Of a stretch of 64,000 bases of DNA, positions 44,355-53,903 are shown piece by piece. How positions within the stretch are numbered: the stretch's first letter is position 1; the number at the start of each line of letters is the position of its first letter. The position numbers were made by a program, and so were the translations under genes. Source of the DNA: Acetobacterium sp965140355 (GTDB lineage Bacteria; Bacillota; Clostridia; Eubacteriales; Eubacteriaceae). Under the pieces are notes generated by a model, which saw only the letters and a list, made by a program, of their open reading frames with translations, made no database searches and was not told the origin of the DNA. The stretch is taken from the NCBI GenBank assembly GCA_965140355.1, contig OZ223191.1:368654-432653 (forward strand), written 5' to 3'.

Positions 44355-47012
44355 ATGACAGATTATAGCGAATTAATTGCCAGCTTTACACGAAATGACT
44401 TTATCTTGGATTTTGAATCGGTGGCAAAAAAAGACTTTACTGAAGAAAAGAAAAAGTTTGAACAGGAATGGCAAGCACGATTCAGAACAAATAAAGATCA
44501 AGCTCTTTTTTATTTTGGATTTTTAGAAAATTTAGATTTTCTTTCCCCAACGATGGCATTTCTTCATCAATTGTCAACTGGATTCATCCAAAAAATAGCT
44601 AAACAACCGGATATGGAATTATCTCGAGAAAACGCTGACTTAAGTTTAACTCCCGATGAACTGGAGGAAGTCAGAAAAATAATTCCCTTTGGAAACGGGA
44701 TGGCACATGTAAATGATGCTTGGATTTTGGGAATCTGGAAACGGTTGACTAATGTATATCAAGAGACTATTCGCGTTTATCCGGGGTCGATAGCGACGTT
44801 TTTAACTGAACGTCATGCCGGAATTAATTTAGCCGGACGAATTTTTTTTCATCTTGTTGAAAATGAAGAGGATATTAAGTATCCGTTCGCTTTTTTGGCC
44901 ACTTATTCCACAATGCCTGAAGATGGTAAAAAAGCATTGCATACGCCTTTAAAAAATGCTTTGCAGGAATATAAAAACCAGCCGGATCGTTTACTCCAAT
45001 TATTGTCAACGGTCAATCGTGCGGCCCGGCGGAGTACGTTTATTGCCAATTTAATGGAAAATGACGATTTGTTTTCACCATTAAAATTAACAGCCCAGGA
45101 AGCAATGGTTATTTTGACTGAGATCCCACTTTATGAAGAAGTTGGGATTACGTGTCGCATTCCAAATTGGTGGCGTAAAAAAACAAATCGTCTTCGCTTA
45201 AGTTTGACCGTGGGCGAAAAGGAACCGGCTAAGGTTGGAATGGATGCTATTTTGTCGTTTAAACCAAATCTCCGATTTGGTGATGTGATCATATCAAAAG
45301 AAGAAATTCTGAAATTGTTGGAAGAAACGCAAGGATTGGCACGCATAAAAGGGAAATGGGTGGAACTCAATCATGACCAATTAAATGCGGCCTTGGCAGC
45401 TTTATCAAAAGCCGAAGTATTAGCTCAAAATGAAGAACTTACGTTGGCACAAGCGATGCGTCTGGAACTACAGCCGGGCGAGCTCCTGGGACTCAAAAAT
45501 AGGGAAATAGCGGTTGATGTGGCGACTGGCGATTGGCTCAAGAAATTAAAAGAAACGATGGCTAATCCACAAGCTTTAGAAGGCCAAAAACCAGAAGGTA
45601 GTTTTCGGGGCGAGTTAAGACCCTATCAGCAAATTGGCTTTAATTGGTTGAAATACATGGTTAATCTGCGATTGGGAGCTTGCCTGGCAGATGATATGGG
45701 GTTAGGTAAAACCGTTCAGGTGATCGCTTTATTGGAACATTTGCGAAATCACAAAAAAACGCGGGCATTGCTGATTCTTCCGGCATCATTGATTGGTAAC
45801 TGGAAGAACGAAATTATGAAATTTGCGCCGGAGATGTCCTATCATGTTTTACACGGACTGGATGCAACCCATAATGCCGACGAATACTTGGATGATCCGG
45901 AGTTTTTAACCATTACCACCTATGGGATGGCGATTCGGGTATCGGCACTGAAAAAAATTTGCTGGGATCTTATTATCCTGGACGAAGCTCAAGCCATCAA
46001 AAACCCCGGAACCAAACGAACGAAAACAATCAAGGGATTGAAAGCGAATGCGCGAATCGCAATGACTGGAACGCCGATTGAAAATCGTTTGTCGGATTTA
46101 TGGTCGCTTTTTGATTTTTTAAATAGCGGATTGTTGGGAAATGGTAAGGCGTTTACAGGATTTACAAAAGGTCTAAAAAAAGACCCGACCGGGTATGAAA
46201 AATTGAGAAACTTGGTGAACCCTTTCATACTTAGGCGACTAAAAACCGAGGCGGCGATTATTTCTGATTTACCAGAGAAGATCGAGATTAAGGAATACCC
46301 CGTTCTCCAAAAAAAACAAATGGTTCTTTATCAGAATCTGGTTAAGGAATTGAAAAAAAATCTGGAAGTAGCAGGCGGTATTCAAAGAAAAGGCCTGGTG
46401 TTGACAAGCATCGTAAAACTTAAACAGATTTGTAATCATCCCGATCAGTATTTAGGTCAGGATGCATATAAACCAAATTACAGCGGAAAGTTTGAAATGC
46501 TTGAAAATATTTGTGAAACGATTTATGAAAAACGTGAGCGTGTGATCGTATTTACTCAGTTTAGAGAAATGACGGGGCCATTATCCCGGTTTCTGGAAGA
46601 AATTTTTCATCGGCCCGGACTGGTGATTCATGGCGGAACAAGTGTCTCCAAACGGACAGAATTTGTAGACACTTTCAATGGGGAAGCTTATATTCCCTTT
46701 ATGGTATTGTCGCTAAAAGCCGGCGGAGTAGGGCTTAATTTGACCGGGGCGAACAATGTTATTCACTTTGATCGGTGGTGGAACCCGGCAGTCGAAAATC
46801 AGGCAACCGATAGAGCTTTCCGAATTGGTCAAACCAAGGATGTGATGGTTCATAAATTGATTACGGCTGGGACCATTGAAGAAAAAATTGACAAGATGAT
46901 TGAAGATAAAAATCAATTGGCTGGCGATATTATCCAGTCCTCTGGAGAGGGCTGGATTACCGAATTGAGTAATGAGCAACTGCTGAAATTATTGAGTTTA
47001 GGAGGGATTTGA
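44355..47012 (+). CDS. SNF2-family DEAD/DEAH helicase
   Basis: An 885-residue SWI2/SNF2 ATPase. The first 400 residues are a poorly conserved N-terminal region including a SNF2_N-associated domain; the ATPase core has LRPYQQIGFNWL, Walker A ADDMGLGKTVQ, DEAQ (LDEAQAIKNP), TGTPIENRLSDLWSLFDF and the C-terminal lobe LSLKAGGVGLNLTGANNVI, DRWWNPAVENQATDRAFRIG. It is a DNA translocase of unknown target, similar to HepA/RapA relatives. ATG 44355 has AAAGGA 11 bases upstream; TTG 44349 is the alternative start. Confidence 0.92.
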   Translation: MTDYSELIASFTRNDFILDFESVAKKDFTEEKKKFEQEWQARFRTNKDQALFYFGFLENLDFLSPTMAFLHQLSTGFIQKIAKQPDMELSRENADLSLTPDELEEVRKIIPFGNGMAHVNDAWILGIWKRLTNVYQETIRVYPGSIATFLTERHAGINLAGRIFFHLVENEEDIKYPFAFLATYSTMPEDGKKALHTPLKNALQEYKNQPDRLLQLLSTVNRAARRSTFIANLMENDDLFSPLKLTAQEAMVILTEIPLYEEVGITCRIPNWWRKKTNRLRLSLTVGEKEPAKVGMDAILSFKPNLRFGDVIISKEEILKLLEETQGLARIKGKWVELNHDQLNAALAALSKAEVLAQNEELTLAQAMRLELQPGELLGLKNREIAVDVATGDWLKKLKETMANPQALEGQKPEGSFRGELRPYQQIGFNWLKYMVNLRLGACLADDMGLGKTVQVIALLEHLRNHKKTRALLILPASLIGNWKNEIMKFAPEMSYHVLHGLDATHNADEYLDDPEFLTITTYGMAIRVSALKKICWDLIILDEAQAIKNPGTKRTKTIKGLKANARIAMTGTPIENRLSDLWSLFDFLNSGLLGNGKAFTGFTKGLKKDPTGYEKLRNLVNPFILRRLKTEAAIISDLPEKIEIKEYPVLQKKQMVLYQNLVKELKKNLEVAGGIQRKGLVLTSIVKLKQICNHPDQYLGQDAYKPNYSGKFEMLENICETIYEKRERVIVFTQFREMTGPLSRFLEEIFHRPGLVIHGGTSVSKRTEFVDTFNGEAYIPFMVLSLKAGGVGLNLTGANNVIHFDRWWNPAVENQATDRAFRIGQTKDVMVHKLITAGTIEEKIDKMIEDKNQLAGDIIQSSGEGWITELSNEQLLKLLSLGGI

Positions 47013-47043
47013 AAAATAATTTACCAACGTAGCATGTTAACAG

Positions 47044-47871
47044 TTAAGGACTAATTTCAATTGATACAATTTCGGGGACATTTAAAAAGCGAAAAGGTAG
47101 TTTGGTCATTCCGGTGCCTTTGGTAACAAATAGGCTGGTTTGCTTGCCAGTGCCGATTTTAAAAAGACCTTTTACATATTTTCGACCGTTAAGCGGTAGT
47201 ATTTTTTCCGTTAAAAAAGGAATCGTAATTTGGCCCCCGTGGGTATGGCCGGCTAAAACCAGTTGGATGTTAGCAAGGTCCATTTTATCGATGATGTCAG
47301 GTTCATGGGTAAGTAAAATATTATAGGTATCCGTGCGCGCGTCATCGCTTAGATTTAGATCTGGCGATCCCCGATAAGCGTCATCCAGTCCGAGTAACCG
47401 CAGATTAAGCTCGGGAATATCAAGCCAGTCATTGGTTAAAACTTGAAAACCGCCAGCGTTCATCAGCTCCTGATAGTCAAATTCATCAAGTAAGGCATAT
47501 TCATGATTCCCCATGACGCCAAATTTTCCATAGGTGGCTTGAATTTTTGATAATTTCCAGGAAATCATCTCAGGATTGACCGAATTACCAGCTTCGGAAT
47601 CAATCAGGTCGCCAGTAAAAATAACAAGATCAGGATTTTCAGAATTTATTTTTTGAACAATTTGATCCAGTTGTTCAATATGATTAAATTTTCCCATATG
47701 AGCATCGCCAAAAAAAACAATTTTAAGCGGAGCTTCAACTTTGGAGTTTTTAAGCGAAATACGATTGACCATCAAGCGATTGGGTTCTATATATCGGGCA
47801 TAGACATAAAGACCGAGAAAAACGGTGGTGATTGTTAATGTTGTGAGTAATAATAATTTTGCTGTTTTCAT
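47044..47871 (-). CDS. membrane-anchored metallophosphoesterase
   Basis: A 275-residue protein. One N-terminal membrane segment (about residues 5-25) anchors a calcineurin-like phosphoesterase domain with GDAHMGKF, FTGDLIDSEAG, GNHEYALLD and GHTHGGQ, all the metal ligands. The active site is predicted outside the membrane, as in YkuE-like proteins. The substrate is unknown. AAGGAG precedes ATG 47871; the gene converges with the SNF2 gene. Confidence 0.88.
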   Translation of the reverse strand: MKTAKLLLLTTLTITTVFLGLYVYARYIEPNRLMVNRISLKNSKVEAPLKIVFFGDAHMGKFNHIEQLDQIVQKINSENPDLVIFTGDLIDSEAGNSVNPEMISWKLSKIQATYGKFGVMGNHEYALLDEFDYQELMNAGGFQVLTNDWLDIPELNLRLLGLDDAYRGSPDLNLSDDARTDTYNILLTHEPDIIDKMDLANIQLVLAGHTHGGQITIPFLTEKILPLNGRKYVKGLFKIGTGKQTSLFVTKGTGMTKLPFRFLNVPEIVSIEISP

Positions 47872-48222
47872 GAAAACTCCTTGTATTAGACTAAATGACC
47901 GCTGAATTAACGAGCAATCATGAATTGAAAATAGGTTGATAAGGGGTTTAAGGGTAATACTTCATGATGTTGTAACGAGCAGCTAAACCATGTGAAAGCA
48001 GTTTACGGGAAACAACAGCAAGTAGTGTTTATGATAATTTAAAAAGGTTGAATTATATTATAACTTTAAATCATTAAGGGTTCTTTAAAAAATATTAATG
48101 TTAAAGTTTAAATTCCCAAGAGTAAAAGTCGTCAATAAAACAGTTGACAACTTGATACTTCGGGAGTAGAATTAAAATAGTTCTTGAAGCGAAGTATCTT
48201 ACAAAAGGAAAATAGAGGAAAA
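47872..48222. other. 351-bp divergent region
   Basis: It contains the upstream region of the metallophosphoesterase and, at 48144-48198, the promoter and inverted repeats of the MarR gene. No ORF is supported. Confidence 0.5.
48144..48198 (+). promoter_or_regulatory. MarR-gene promoter with flanking inverted repeats
   Basis: TTGACA (48144-48149), 17-bp spacer, TAGAAT (48167-48172). The exact 9-bp inverted repeat GATACTTCG (48154-48162, in the spacer) and CGAAGTATC (48190-48198, after the start site) is placed for repressor binding, probably by the MarR protein itself. Confidence 0.6.
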
Positions 48223-48720
48223 ATGGATAATACATTTAATGAAAATCTTGAAGGGATAATTTTCGACTATATTGATAAAATGAAATATTTGCTATCATCT
48301 GAATTTTGGGGAAATGAGATTTTTAATTGTTCAAAAAATGAAGTGTTTGTTTTACTCTTGTTATTTCGCCGAAGTGATGTCAACATGACTCAGATCGCAG
48401 AATATCTAGCGGTGCCATTAAACACAGCTACAGGTATTGTTGCACGGATGGAAAAACGGAATTTTGTAGTCCGGGAAAGAAGTTCGGAAGATAAACGGGT
48501 GGTTACGATTAAGTTGACTGAAACAGGGAGAATGACGATTAGGAATATCATCAACGAGATGGTTCGTTATGGTCAACTGATCATTGAAAGTTTTAGCTCC
48601 GACGAAATAACGTTGATGTTTAGGATGGTTGACAAGGTATTAGAGAAACTAGGCGATGACGCTGATAGAATCGATCAAAAGCAAAAACAACCTAAAATCA
48701 GAAAAATTATGATTGAATAA
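48223..48720 (+). CDS. MarR family regulator
   Basis: A 165-residue winged-helix protein: VNMTQIAEYLAVPLNTATGI is the recognition region, and EKRNFVVRERSSEDKRVVTI the wing. The family usually binds phenolic or oxidative ligands. ATG 48223 follows AGAGGAAAA; the TTG extension to 48184 would include the ribosome site. It lies 198 bp upstream of the ArsA-like genes with a hairpin between, so it may regulate them from its own unit. Confidence 0.85.
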   Translation: MDNTFNENLEGIIFDYIDKMKYLLSSEFWGNEIFNCSKNEVFVLLLLFRRSDVNMTQIAEYLAVPLNTATGIVARMEKRNFVVRERSSEDKRVVTIKLTETGRMTIRNIINEMVRYGQLIIESFSSDEITLMFRMVDKVLEKLGDDADRIDQKQKQPKIRKIMIE

Positions 48721-48786
48721 AATAGTAATTTAATGTCTGATAACGGTTAGTGTTTCAGAAAACAGTGATGATGCGAATAATAAAAA

Positions 48787-48809
48787 GCTGCCAGGAGGCA
48801 GCATCTTTT
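48787..48809 (+). terminator. hairpin after the MarR gene
   Basis: GCTGCC, AGGA loop, GGCAGC, then ATCTTTTA. The stem is short and GC-rich with a weak U tract. Confidence 0.6.
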
Positions 48810-48918
48810 AAACTATATATTTCGATGACCGAACTATTCGATAAAAGAATTATAATCAGAACTCGAAATTTTAGATAATGATGGATTGGCGAATAAGCAC
48901 AAACAAGGAGGAATTTAG

Positions 48919-50085
48919 ATGAAACGGATACTAATTTTTACAGGAAAAGGCGGGGTTGGTAAAACCAGTGTGGCCGCGGCACATGCCCTTAAATCGTCGC
49001 AGGAAGGTCAGAAAACGTTAATTATCAGTACCGATATGGCACATAATCTGGGAGATTTGTTTAATACTCCTGTTGGTAAAGAAGAAATAAAGGTGGCCGA
49101 TCAGCTTTACGCGCTGGAAATTGACCCCAATTATGTAATGGAGAACGATTTTAAAAATCTGATGCGGGCATTTAATAACATGATTGCTTCGGTTAATTCG
49201 GATGCGATAGAATTGGATGAATTTACTATGATGCCAGGAATGGAGGATCTCTTTGCCTTACTGAAAATCCAAGAGTTATATTGCCATAGCGATTACGAAC
49301 GGATTATTGTAGATTGTGCGCCAACCGGTGAAACGTTATCGCTACTTAAGTTTCCGGAACTGATGTGTTGGTATATGGATAAGTTTTTTCCAATTGGAAA
49401 AGTGGCCGTTCGGATTCTTTCACCGGTTTCAAAATCGCTATTTAAAATACAGATTCCTGACCGCCATGCAATGAATGATATCGAAACGCTTTATGTGAAG
49501 CTGATTGAATTGCAAGAATTATTAAAAAACAAAGCAGTATCTTCAGTGCGATTGGTGACTATTCCTGAAAAAATGGTGGTGGAAGAAACAAAAAGAAATT
49601 ATATGTATATGAAACTTTATAATTATAATGTCGATGGCATTTTTATCAACCGAATTTTACCTAAAGATATGAACAATCCTTTCTTTAATGAATGGATTAC
49701 AATCCAAAAAAAATATATCGAAGAAATTGAGACTTGCTTTCAACAGGTTCCCAAATATTATATCCCTTGGTATGATACCGATTTGCTTGGGATGGATTCG
49801 ATTAACCGGATCTGTGAAGATGTTTTTAGTGAAAAGGCCGATTTATTCGCGATTAAAACTGATATTGAAGGCGAACAATATGAACAAACAGAAAAAGGTT
49901 ATCATTTAAAATTGTTTTTACCGAATGTCGAAAAGGATGAGGTGTCAGTAAACTTGGCGGGAACGGATGTGGTCGTTAAAATAGGTAACTATAAACGCAA
50001 CATTCCACTGCCGAATACACTACGGGGAATGGATGTTGCAGGAGCGAAGTTCGAGCAGAGCATCCTAACGATTTCGTTTCAATAA
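48919..50085 (+). CDS. ArsA/GET3-family ATPase with HSP20-like tail (first of a pair)
   Basis: A 388-residue P-loop ATPase of the TRC40/GET3/ArsA class. The deviant Walker A GKGGVGKTSVAAA is at the N-terminus, followed by STDMAHNLGDLF, DCAPTGETLSLLKFPE and a helical region. The C-terminal 65 residues (KGYHLKLFLPNVEKDEVSV) form the ArsA_HSP20-like beta domain. GAGG...GAATTTAG precedes ATG 48919. These proteins target membrane proteins or energise transporters, but no transporter gene is adjacent. It is about as long as, and similar to, the ATPase at 50452, so the two may form a heterodimer. Confidence 0.9.
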   Translation: MKRILIFTGKGGVGKTSVAAAHALKSSQEGQKTLIISTDMAHNLGDLFNTPVGKEEIKVADQLYALEIDPNYVMENDFKNLMRAFNNMIASVNSDAIELDEFTMMPGMEDLFALLKIQELYCHSDYERIIVDCAPTGETLSLLKFPELMCWYMDKFFPIGKVAVRILSPVSKSLFKIQIPDRHAMNDIETLYVKLIELQELLKNKAVSSVRLVTIPEKMVVEETKRNYMYMKLYNYNVDGIFINRILPKDMNNPFFNEWITIQKKYIEEIETCFQQVPKYYIPWYDTDLLGMDSINRICEDVFSEKADLFAIKTDIEGEQYEQTEKGYHLKLFLPNVEKDEVSVNLAGTDVVVKIGNYKRNIPLPNTLRGMDVAGAKFEQSILTISFQ

Positions 50086-50188
50086 GAAACAGTCTGCATG
50101 CAGGTTACTTATTTTGCTCAGGCAACGTTTGTGGTATTGTCTGGCAAAATGAGATTGAAGTTGGAAAATTTTAAGAGGAGATTATCAA

Positions 50189-50425
50189 ATGAATCGAGAA
50201 TTTATGAAAAACATGATCCTGGCAAAAAAATATGAACGTGAGGCACTGCGATCACTGCTTTCTCCAGCAATATCAGAACATCTTCAAATCATTGAAAAAG
50301 AAGTAAAAGGGATGATTATTGATGTGGCAAAAGAATGGGCACTGGATATAAATGGTGTTGTGAGTGATGTAAAAGAAGAACAAGCTGATGATGAAAAAAA
50401 AGCAAAAAAAATCGTCATTGATTGA
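50189..50425 (+). CDS. hypothetical 78-residue protein between the ArsA-like genes
   Basis: Not recognised. It is a mostly helical, charged protein: NREFMKNMILAKKYEREALR at the N-terminus, HLQIIEKEVKGMI in the middle, and a lysine/glutamate-rich tail. There is no signal peptide or membrane segment. AGAGGAG precedes ATG 50189; it lies 103 bp after the first ATPase and 26 bp before the second, so it is part of that operon and could be an adaptor or cargo-handling partner (inference). Confidence 0.6.
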   Translation: MNREFMKNMILAKKYEREALRSLLSPAISEHLQIIEKEVKGMIIDVAKEWALDINGVVSDVKEEQADDEKKAKKIVID

Positions 50426-50451
50426 ATTCGACAATAATAGAAGGAGAAAAA

Positions 50452-51612
50452 ATGAGAATCATTTTATACACCGGAAAAGGTGGTGTCGGAAAAACCAGTG
50501 TAGCAGCAGCGACCGCGGTAAAACTGGCGAAAGACGGAAAAAAAGTCATGATCATGAGTACGGATCAAGCGCATAGTCTGTCAGATTCGTTTGCGGTAAA
50601 ACTAAAAAATACCCCTGTTGAAATATCAGAACGACTTTGGGGCATGGAAATTGATGCGATTCTTGAAGGTGAACGGGCATGGGGAAATATGAAAAAATAT
50701 ATGAAAGAATTGCTTACCACTAAGGCCGATGGTGGAATTGAAACTGAAGAATTGCTGGTATTTCCGGGACTAGAAGAATTATTTTCATTATTTAAGATTA
50801 CCGATATTTATAATCAAAACCAATACGATGTTTTGATTGTTGACTGTGCTCCGACGGGGGAAACCCTTTCGCTGCTTAAATTTCCGGAAATGTTTGGGAA
50901 TCTCATTAAAAATGTATTACCGATGAAAAAGAAAGCAGTTAAGGTAGCTGGACCGATGGTTGAGAAAATTATGAAAATGCCAATGCCGGATGATCATGTT
51001 TTTGATGATGTGGAACAGCTCAATGAAAAACTTTTTGCGCTTCAGTCCCTGATGACAAATAAGGAAGTGCTCAGTATTCGCATTGTGACAACGCCGGAGC
51101 GAATTGTGATAAAAGAAGCGAAAAGAAATTTTTCTTATCTTCATTTGTATGATTATAATATTGATGCGGTGATTGTCAATAAAGTTTATCCACGCAAAGC
51201 TTTGGATGGATATTTTTCAAAGTGGATTATGTTACAAGAAGAAGGGATGAAAGAAATAAGAGAAAGTTTTTCAGCGATCCCGGTTTTGACGCTATTATTG
51301 CTAAAAAAAGAATTGGTTGGTGTCGAAACACTACTTGAAGCAGCAAATCAGATTTTTGGCGAAACGGACCCTGCTGAAATATTGTTCAAGGATACTATCT
51401 TTGAAGTGAAAAAGGAAATAGACGGGTATTCATATGTTTTAAATATCCCTTTTGTAGATAAAAAGGACATGGATATGAGTCAAAAAGGGAATGAATTGAT
51501 GATTCAAATAAAAAATGAAAAGCGGTGTTTTACGTTACCGGATATGTTAAAAAATAAAACCATCCAAGGCGCAAAATATTTAGAGGGACAGCTTTATATA
51601 AAATTTTCCTGA
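50452..51612 (+). CDS. ArsA/GET3-family ATPase with HSP20-like tail (second of a pair)
   Basis: A 386-residue protein with YTGKGGVGKTSVAAATAVKL, STDQAHSLSDSF, DCAPTGETLSLLKFPEMF and a C-terminal HSP20-like domain (DGYSYVLNIPFVDKKDMDM). The nucleotide-binding residues are intact in both paralogues. AAGGAG precedes ATG 50452, so the in-frame upstream extension to 50422 is not used. It has 32 bp to the stop of the preceding small gene. The client or transporter is unknown. Confidence 0.9.
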   Translation: MRIILYTGKGGVGKTSVAAATAVKLAKDGKKVMIMSTDQAHSLSDSFAVKLKNTPVEISERLWGMEIDAILEGERAWGNMKKYMKELLTTKADGGIETEELLVFPGLEELFSLFKITDIYNQNQYDVLIVDCAPTGETLSLLKFPEMFGNLIKNVLPMKKKAVKVAGPMVEKIMKMPMPDDHVFDDVEQLNEKLFALQSLMTNKEVLSIRIVTTPERIVIKEAKRNFSYLHLYDYNIDAVIVNKVYPRKALDGYFSKWIMLQEEGMKEIRESFSAIPVLTLLLLKKELVGVETLLEAANQIFGETDPAEILFKDTIFEVKKEIDGYSYVLNIPFVDKKDMDMSQKGNELMIQIKNEKRCFTLPDMLKNKTIQGAKYLEGQLYIKFS

Positions 51613-51937
51613 AAATTCGCTTGGTTGTTTTGGTTAGAATAAGCTGTTAAACGAAAAAATGTTGGGGTAAAAAGTATTATAATTAAATGAAACTATTTGG
51701 TAGATCTGGTATAATAAAAAAATAAATTTAGTCCGAGTTTTGATTGCAACTGTGCGAATTATGCGCATGTAACAGATTAATAATTAGATGGTATAGTAGT
51801 TTATTGACAAGCTCACACTTATTTCAATAAAGTATTTTACATTTTATTGAGGTCTGTTGAATATGTGATTGTGAAATTTGCATACGTCTTGTTGTGCTTT
51901 TCTGATTCACTTAATAAAGAAAAAGGAGAATCAAGTG
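51613..51937. other. 325-bp leader region of the secreted protease-like gene
   Basis: It contains the second copy of the leader block (51710-51850) and alternative hairpins; no terminator-like U tract. No other ORF is supported. Confidence 0.5.
51710..51850 (+). ncRNA. candidate structured leader RNA, copy 2
   Basis: It shares TATAATAAAA, ATAAATTTA, ATGTAACAGAT, TGGTA and GTTTATTGA with copy 1 at 19561. Downstream, TTTATTGA (about 51800), TCAATAAA (about 51824) and TTTTATTGA (about 51842) are three segments in which the middle can pair with either neighbour, an arrangement seen in riboswitch expression platforms. Confidence 0.4.
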
Positions 51938-53857
51938 ATGAAAAAAGGATTTATAAAAGCTTTATCGAGCTTGGTTGTCATCTTTATATTGATATGCGTG
52001 ATCCCCAGTGAAATAGGGGCGAATGAATTACAAAATTCAGTAAAGCCGAGCTTTGCACCGCTCAATTCGGAATATGTTGAGTACATGAAAGATTTAGATA
52101 ACGAAACTATCGAGGGTTTAGCGGAGAATGATGACTCGAAAGGCTATATTCCAGCGCCTTTGAAACGATTTGAAAATACTGAAAATATCCAGAATTCAAC
52201 TATAGATGGATTGTTAAGTTTTCCGGCCGTATACGATTTGAGGGCGAATGGACGGATTACATCCGTTAAAAATCAGCAACCATATTGGTGTGGCTGGGCT
52301 TTTTCCAGTTTGGCATCACTAGAATCTTATCTCAAAAAAGATGACACTACAGATTTTTCGGAAAATAATATGATCTGGAATAATGGGTTTGACGGGGAAC
52401 CGAATGATGGCGGTAATGTCAACATGGCCATTGCCTATCTTACGCGTTGGAGTGGACCGGTAAGTGAAAGCGATGATCCTTTCGGTTCGGCAAAGAAAAC
52501 CGGATTGTTACCAGGATATCATATCCAGGAAGTTAATTATATCAATTCACCAACTGCGATTAAACAAGCTTTGATGGACGGTGGTGCTTTGTCAATGGCA
52601 ATGCATTCGGAGGCATTTAGTAATGATGACTATTATTATGATCCCAATGCGGCATTTTATTATAATGGGAGTGCAGCGGCTGATCATGATGTTGCTATTG
52701 TCGGTTGGGATGACACCTTTGATCGAAATAAATTTGTTATTACACCACCAGGCGATGGAGCTTGGATTCTTAAAAATAGTATGGGGATATATGGCGGCGA
52801 TGTTGGTTATTTCTACATGTCCTATTATGATTCCTATGCCGGTAATGAAGTGACGGCATTTCATAATGCTGAAGCTATCGATAATTATAGCCACATTTAT
52901 CAGTATGATCCATTAGGTGCGACCACGGCAGTGGGTTATGATGACACGATTAATACCGTTTTAGGAGCGAATATTTTTACGGCGACGGCTGGTGAAAATC
53001 TCTCGGCGATAAGCTCCTATGCACTAAGTCCACAAACAACCTGGGAGATTAGCATTTACACTAATGTTAACGCTGGCCAACCAACGAGTGGGATGTTAAA
53101 GTCGACTAAGACGGTCACGATCCCGCAGGCTGGTTATTATACCATTAGATTGGACGATCCAATTCCCTTGACGGAAGGTCAACGTTTTGCAGTCGTTATT
53201 AAATATACAACTCCCGGGAATACCGAACCTGTTCCGGTTGAAAAATCGTTTCCATCTTATAGCAGTGCGGCAAGTGCTAATGCCGGCGAAAGTTTTTTGA
53301 GTGTCGATGATACGAATGATTGGTACGATGTTTCGGCGGAAGATGACGTCAATGTTTGTATAAAAGCATTTACAAATCGCCAGGAGCCGGTTGTTTTACC
53401 CAATATTTTTTACCGTACTCATGTTCAGAACATGGGCTGGCAGGGCGTAAAAAGCAATGGTGGGATGAGTGGGACAACGGGTCAATCCTTGCGGTTGGAA
53501 GGAATTGAGGTTAAGATCGATTCCCCGGATTATGATTTGGGGGTCACATATAAAACCCACGTCCAGAACTTTGGTTGGCAGGAGTGGAAGAACGATGGAG
53601 TCACGAGTGGAACGAGTGGTCAATCGCTGCGGTTAGAAGCGATTATGATTAATCTATCAGGTGCTGATGCAAACAAATTTGATGTGTATTATCGTGTTCA
53701 CGCTCAAAACGTCGGCTGGATGGGATGGGCTAAAAATGGTGAAAAAGCGGGAACCGCCGGATTTGGGTATCGGCTGGAAGGAATTGAAATTCAAGTAGTT
53801 CCACAAGGAGAAGCTGCACCCGGACCAATCGCAGGGGCGTTTATGGAAAAGCGCTGA
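51938..53857 (+). CDS. secreted C1-type cysteine protease-like protein with ChW repeats
   Basis: A 639-residue protein. A signal peptide (1-30, hydrophobic core SSLVVIFILICVIP) leads to a propeptide, a papain-like domain (about 95-330) with His250 (ADHDVAIVGWDD) and Asn280 (WILKNSMG), a lectin-like domain, and three clostridial hydrophobic-W repeats at about 488-620 (FYRTHVQNMGWQG, TYKTHVQNFGWQE, YYRVHAQNVGWMG). The catalytic-Cys region reads NQQPYWCGWAFSS: the Cys (118) lies one residue before its usual place, and Gly takes its position. AAGGAG precedes ATG 51938. It is probably surface-attached and may be an inactive protease or one with a shifted nucleophile. Confidence 0.85.
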   Translation: MKKGFIKALSSLVVIFILICVIPSEIGANELQNSVKPSFAPLNSEYVEYMKDLDNETIEGLAENDDSKGYIPAPLKRFENTENIQNSTIDGLLSFPAVYDLRANGRITSVKNQQPYWCGWAFSSLASLESYLKKDDTTDFSENNMIWNNGFDGEPNDGGNVNMAIAYLTRWSGPVSESDDPFGSAKKTGLLPGYHIQEVNYINSPTAIKQALMDGGALSMAMHSEAFSNDDYYYDPNAAFYYNGSAAADHDVAIVGWDDTFDRNKFVITPPGDGAWILKNSMGIYGGDVGYFYMSYYDSYAGNEVTAFHNAEAIDNYSHIYQYDPLGATTAVGYDDTINTVLGANIFTATAGENLSAISSYALSPQTTWEISIYTNVNAGQPTSGMLKSTKTVTIPQAGYYTIRLDDPIPLTEGQRFAVVIKYTTPGNTEPVPVEKSFPSYSSAASANAGESFLSVDDTNDWYDVSAEDDVNVCIKAFTNRQEPVVLPNIFYRTHVQNMGWQGVKSNGGMSGTTGQSLRLEGIEVKIDSPDYDLGVTYKTHVQNFGWQEWKNDGVTSGTSGQSLRLEAIMINLSGADANKFDVYYRVHAQNVGWMGWAKNGEKAGTAGFGYRLEGIEIQVVPQGEAAPGPIAGAFMEKR

Positions 53858-53903
53858 TCTCAATAAAAAAGATTCTCAAAAATAATGAATGATGAGTTGT
53901 AGG

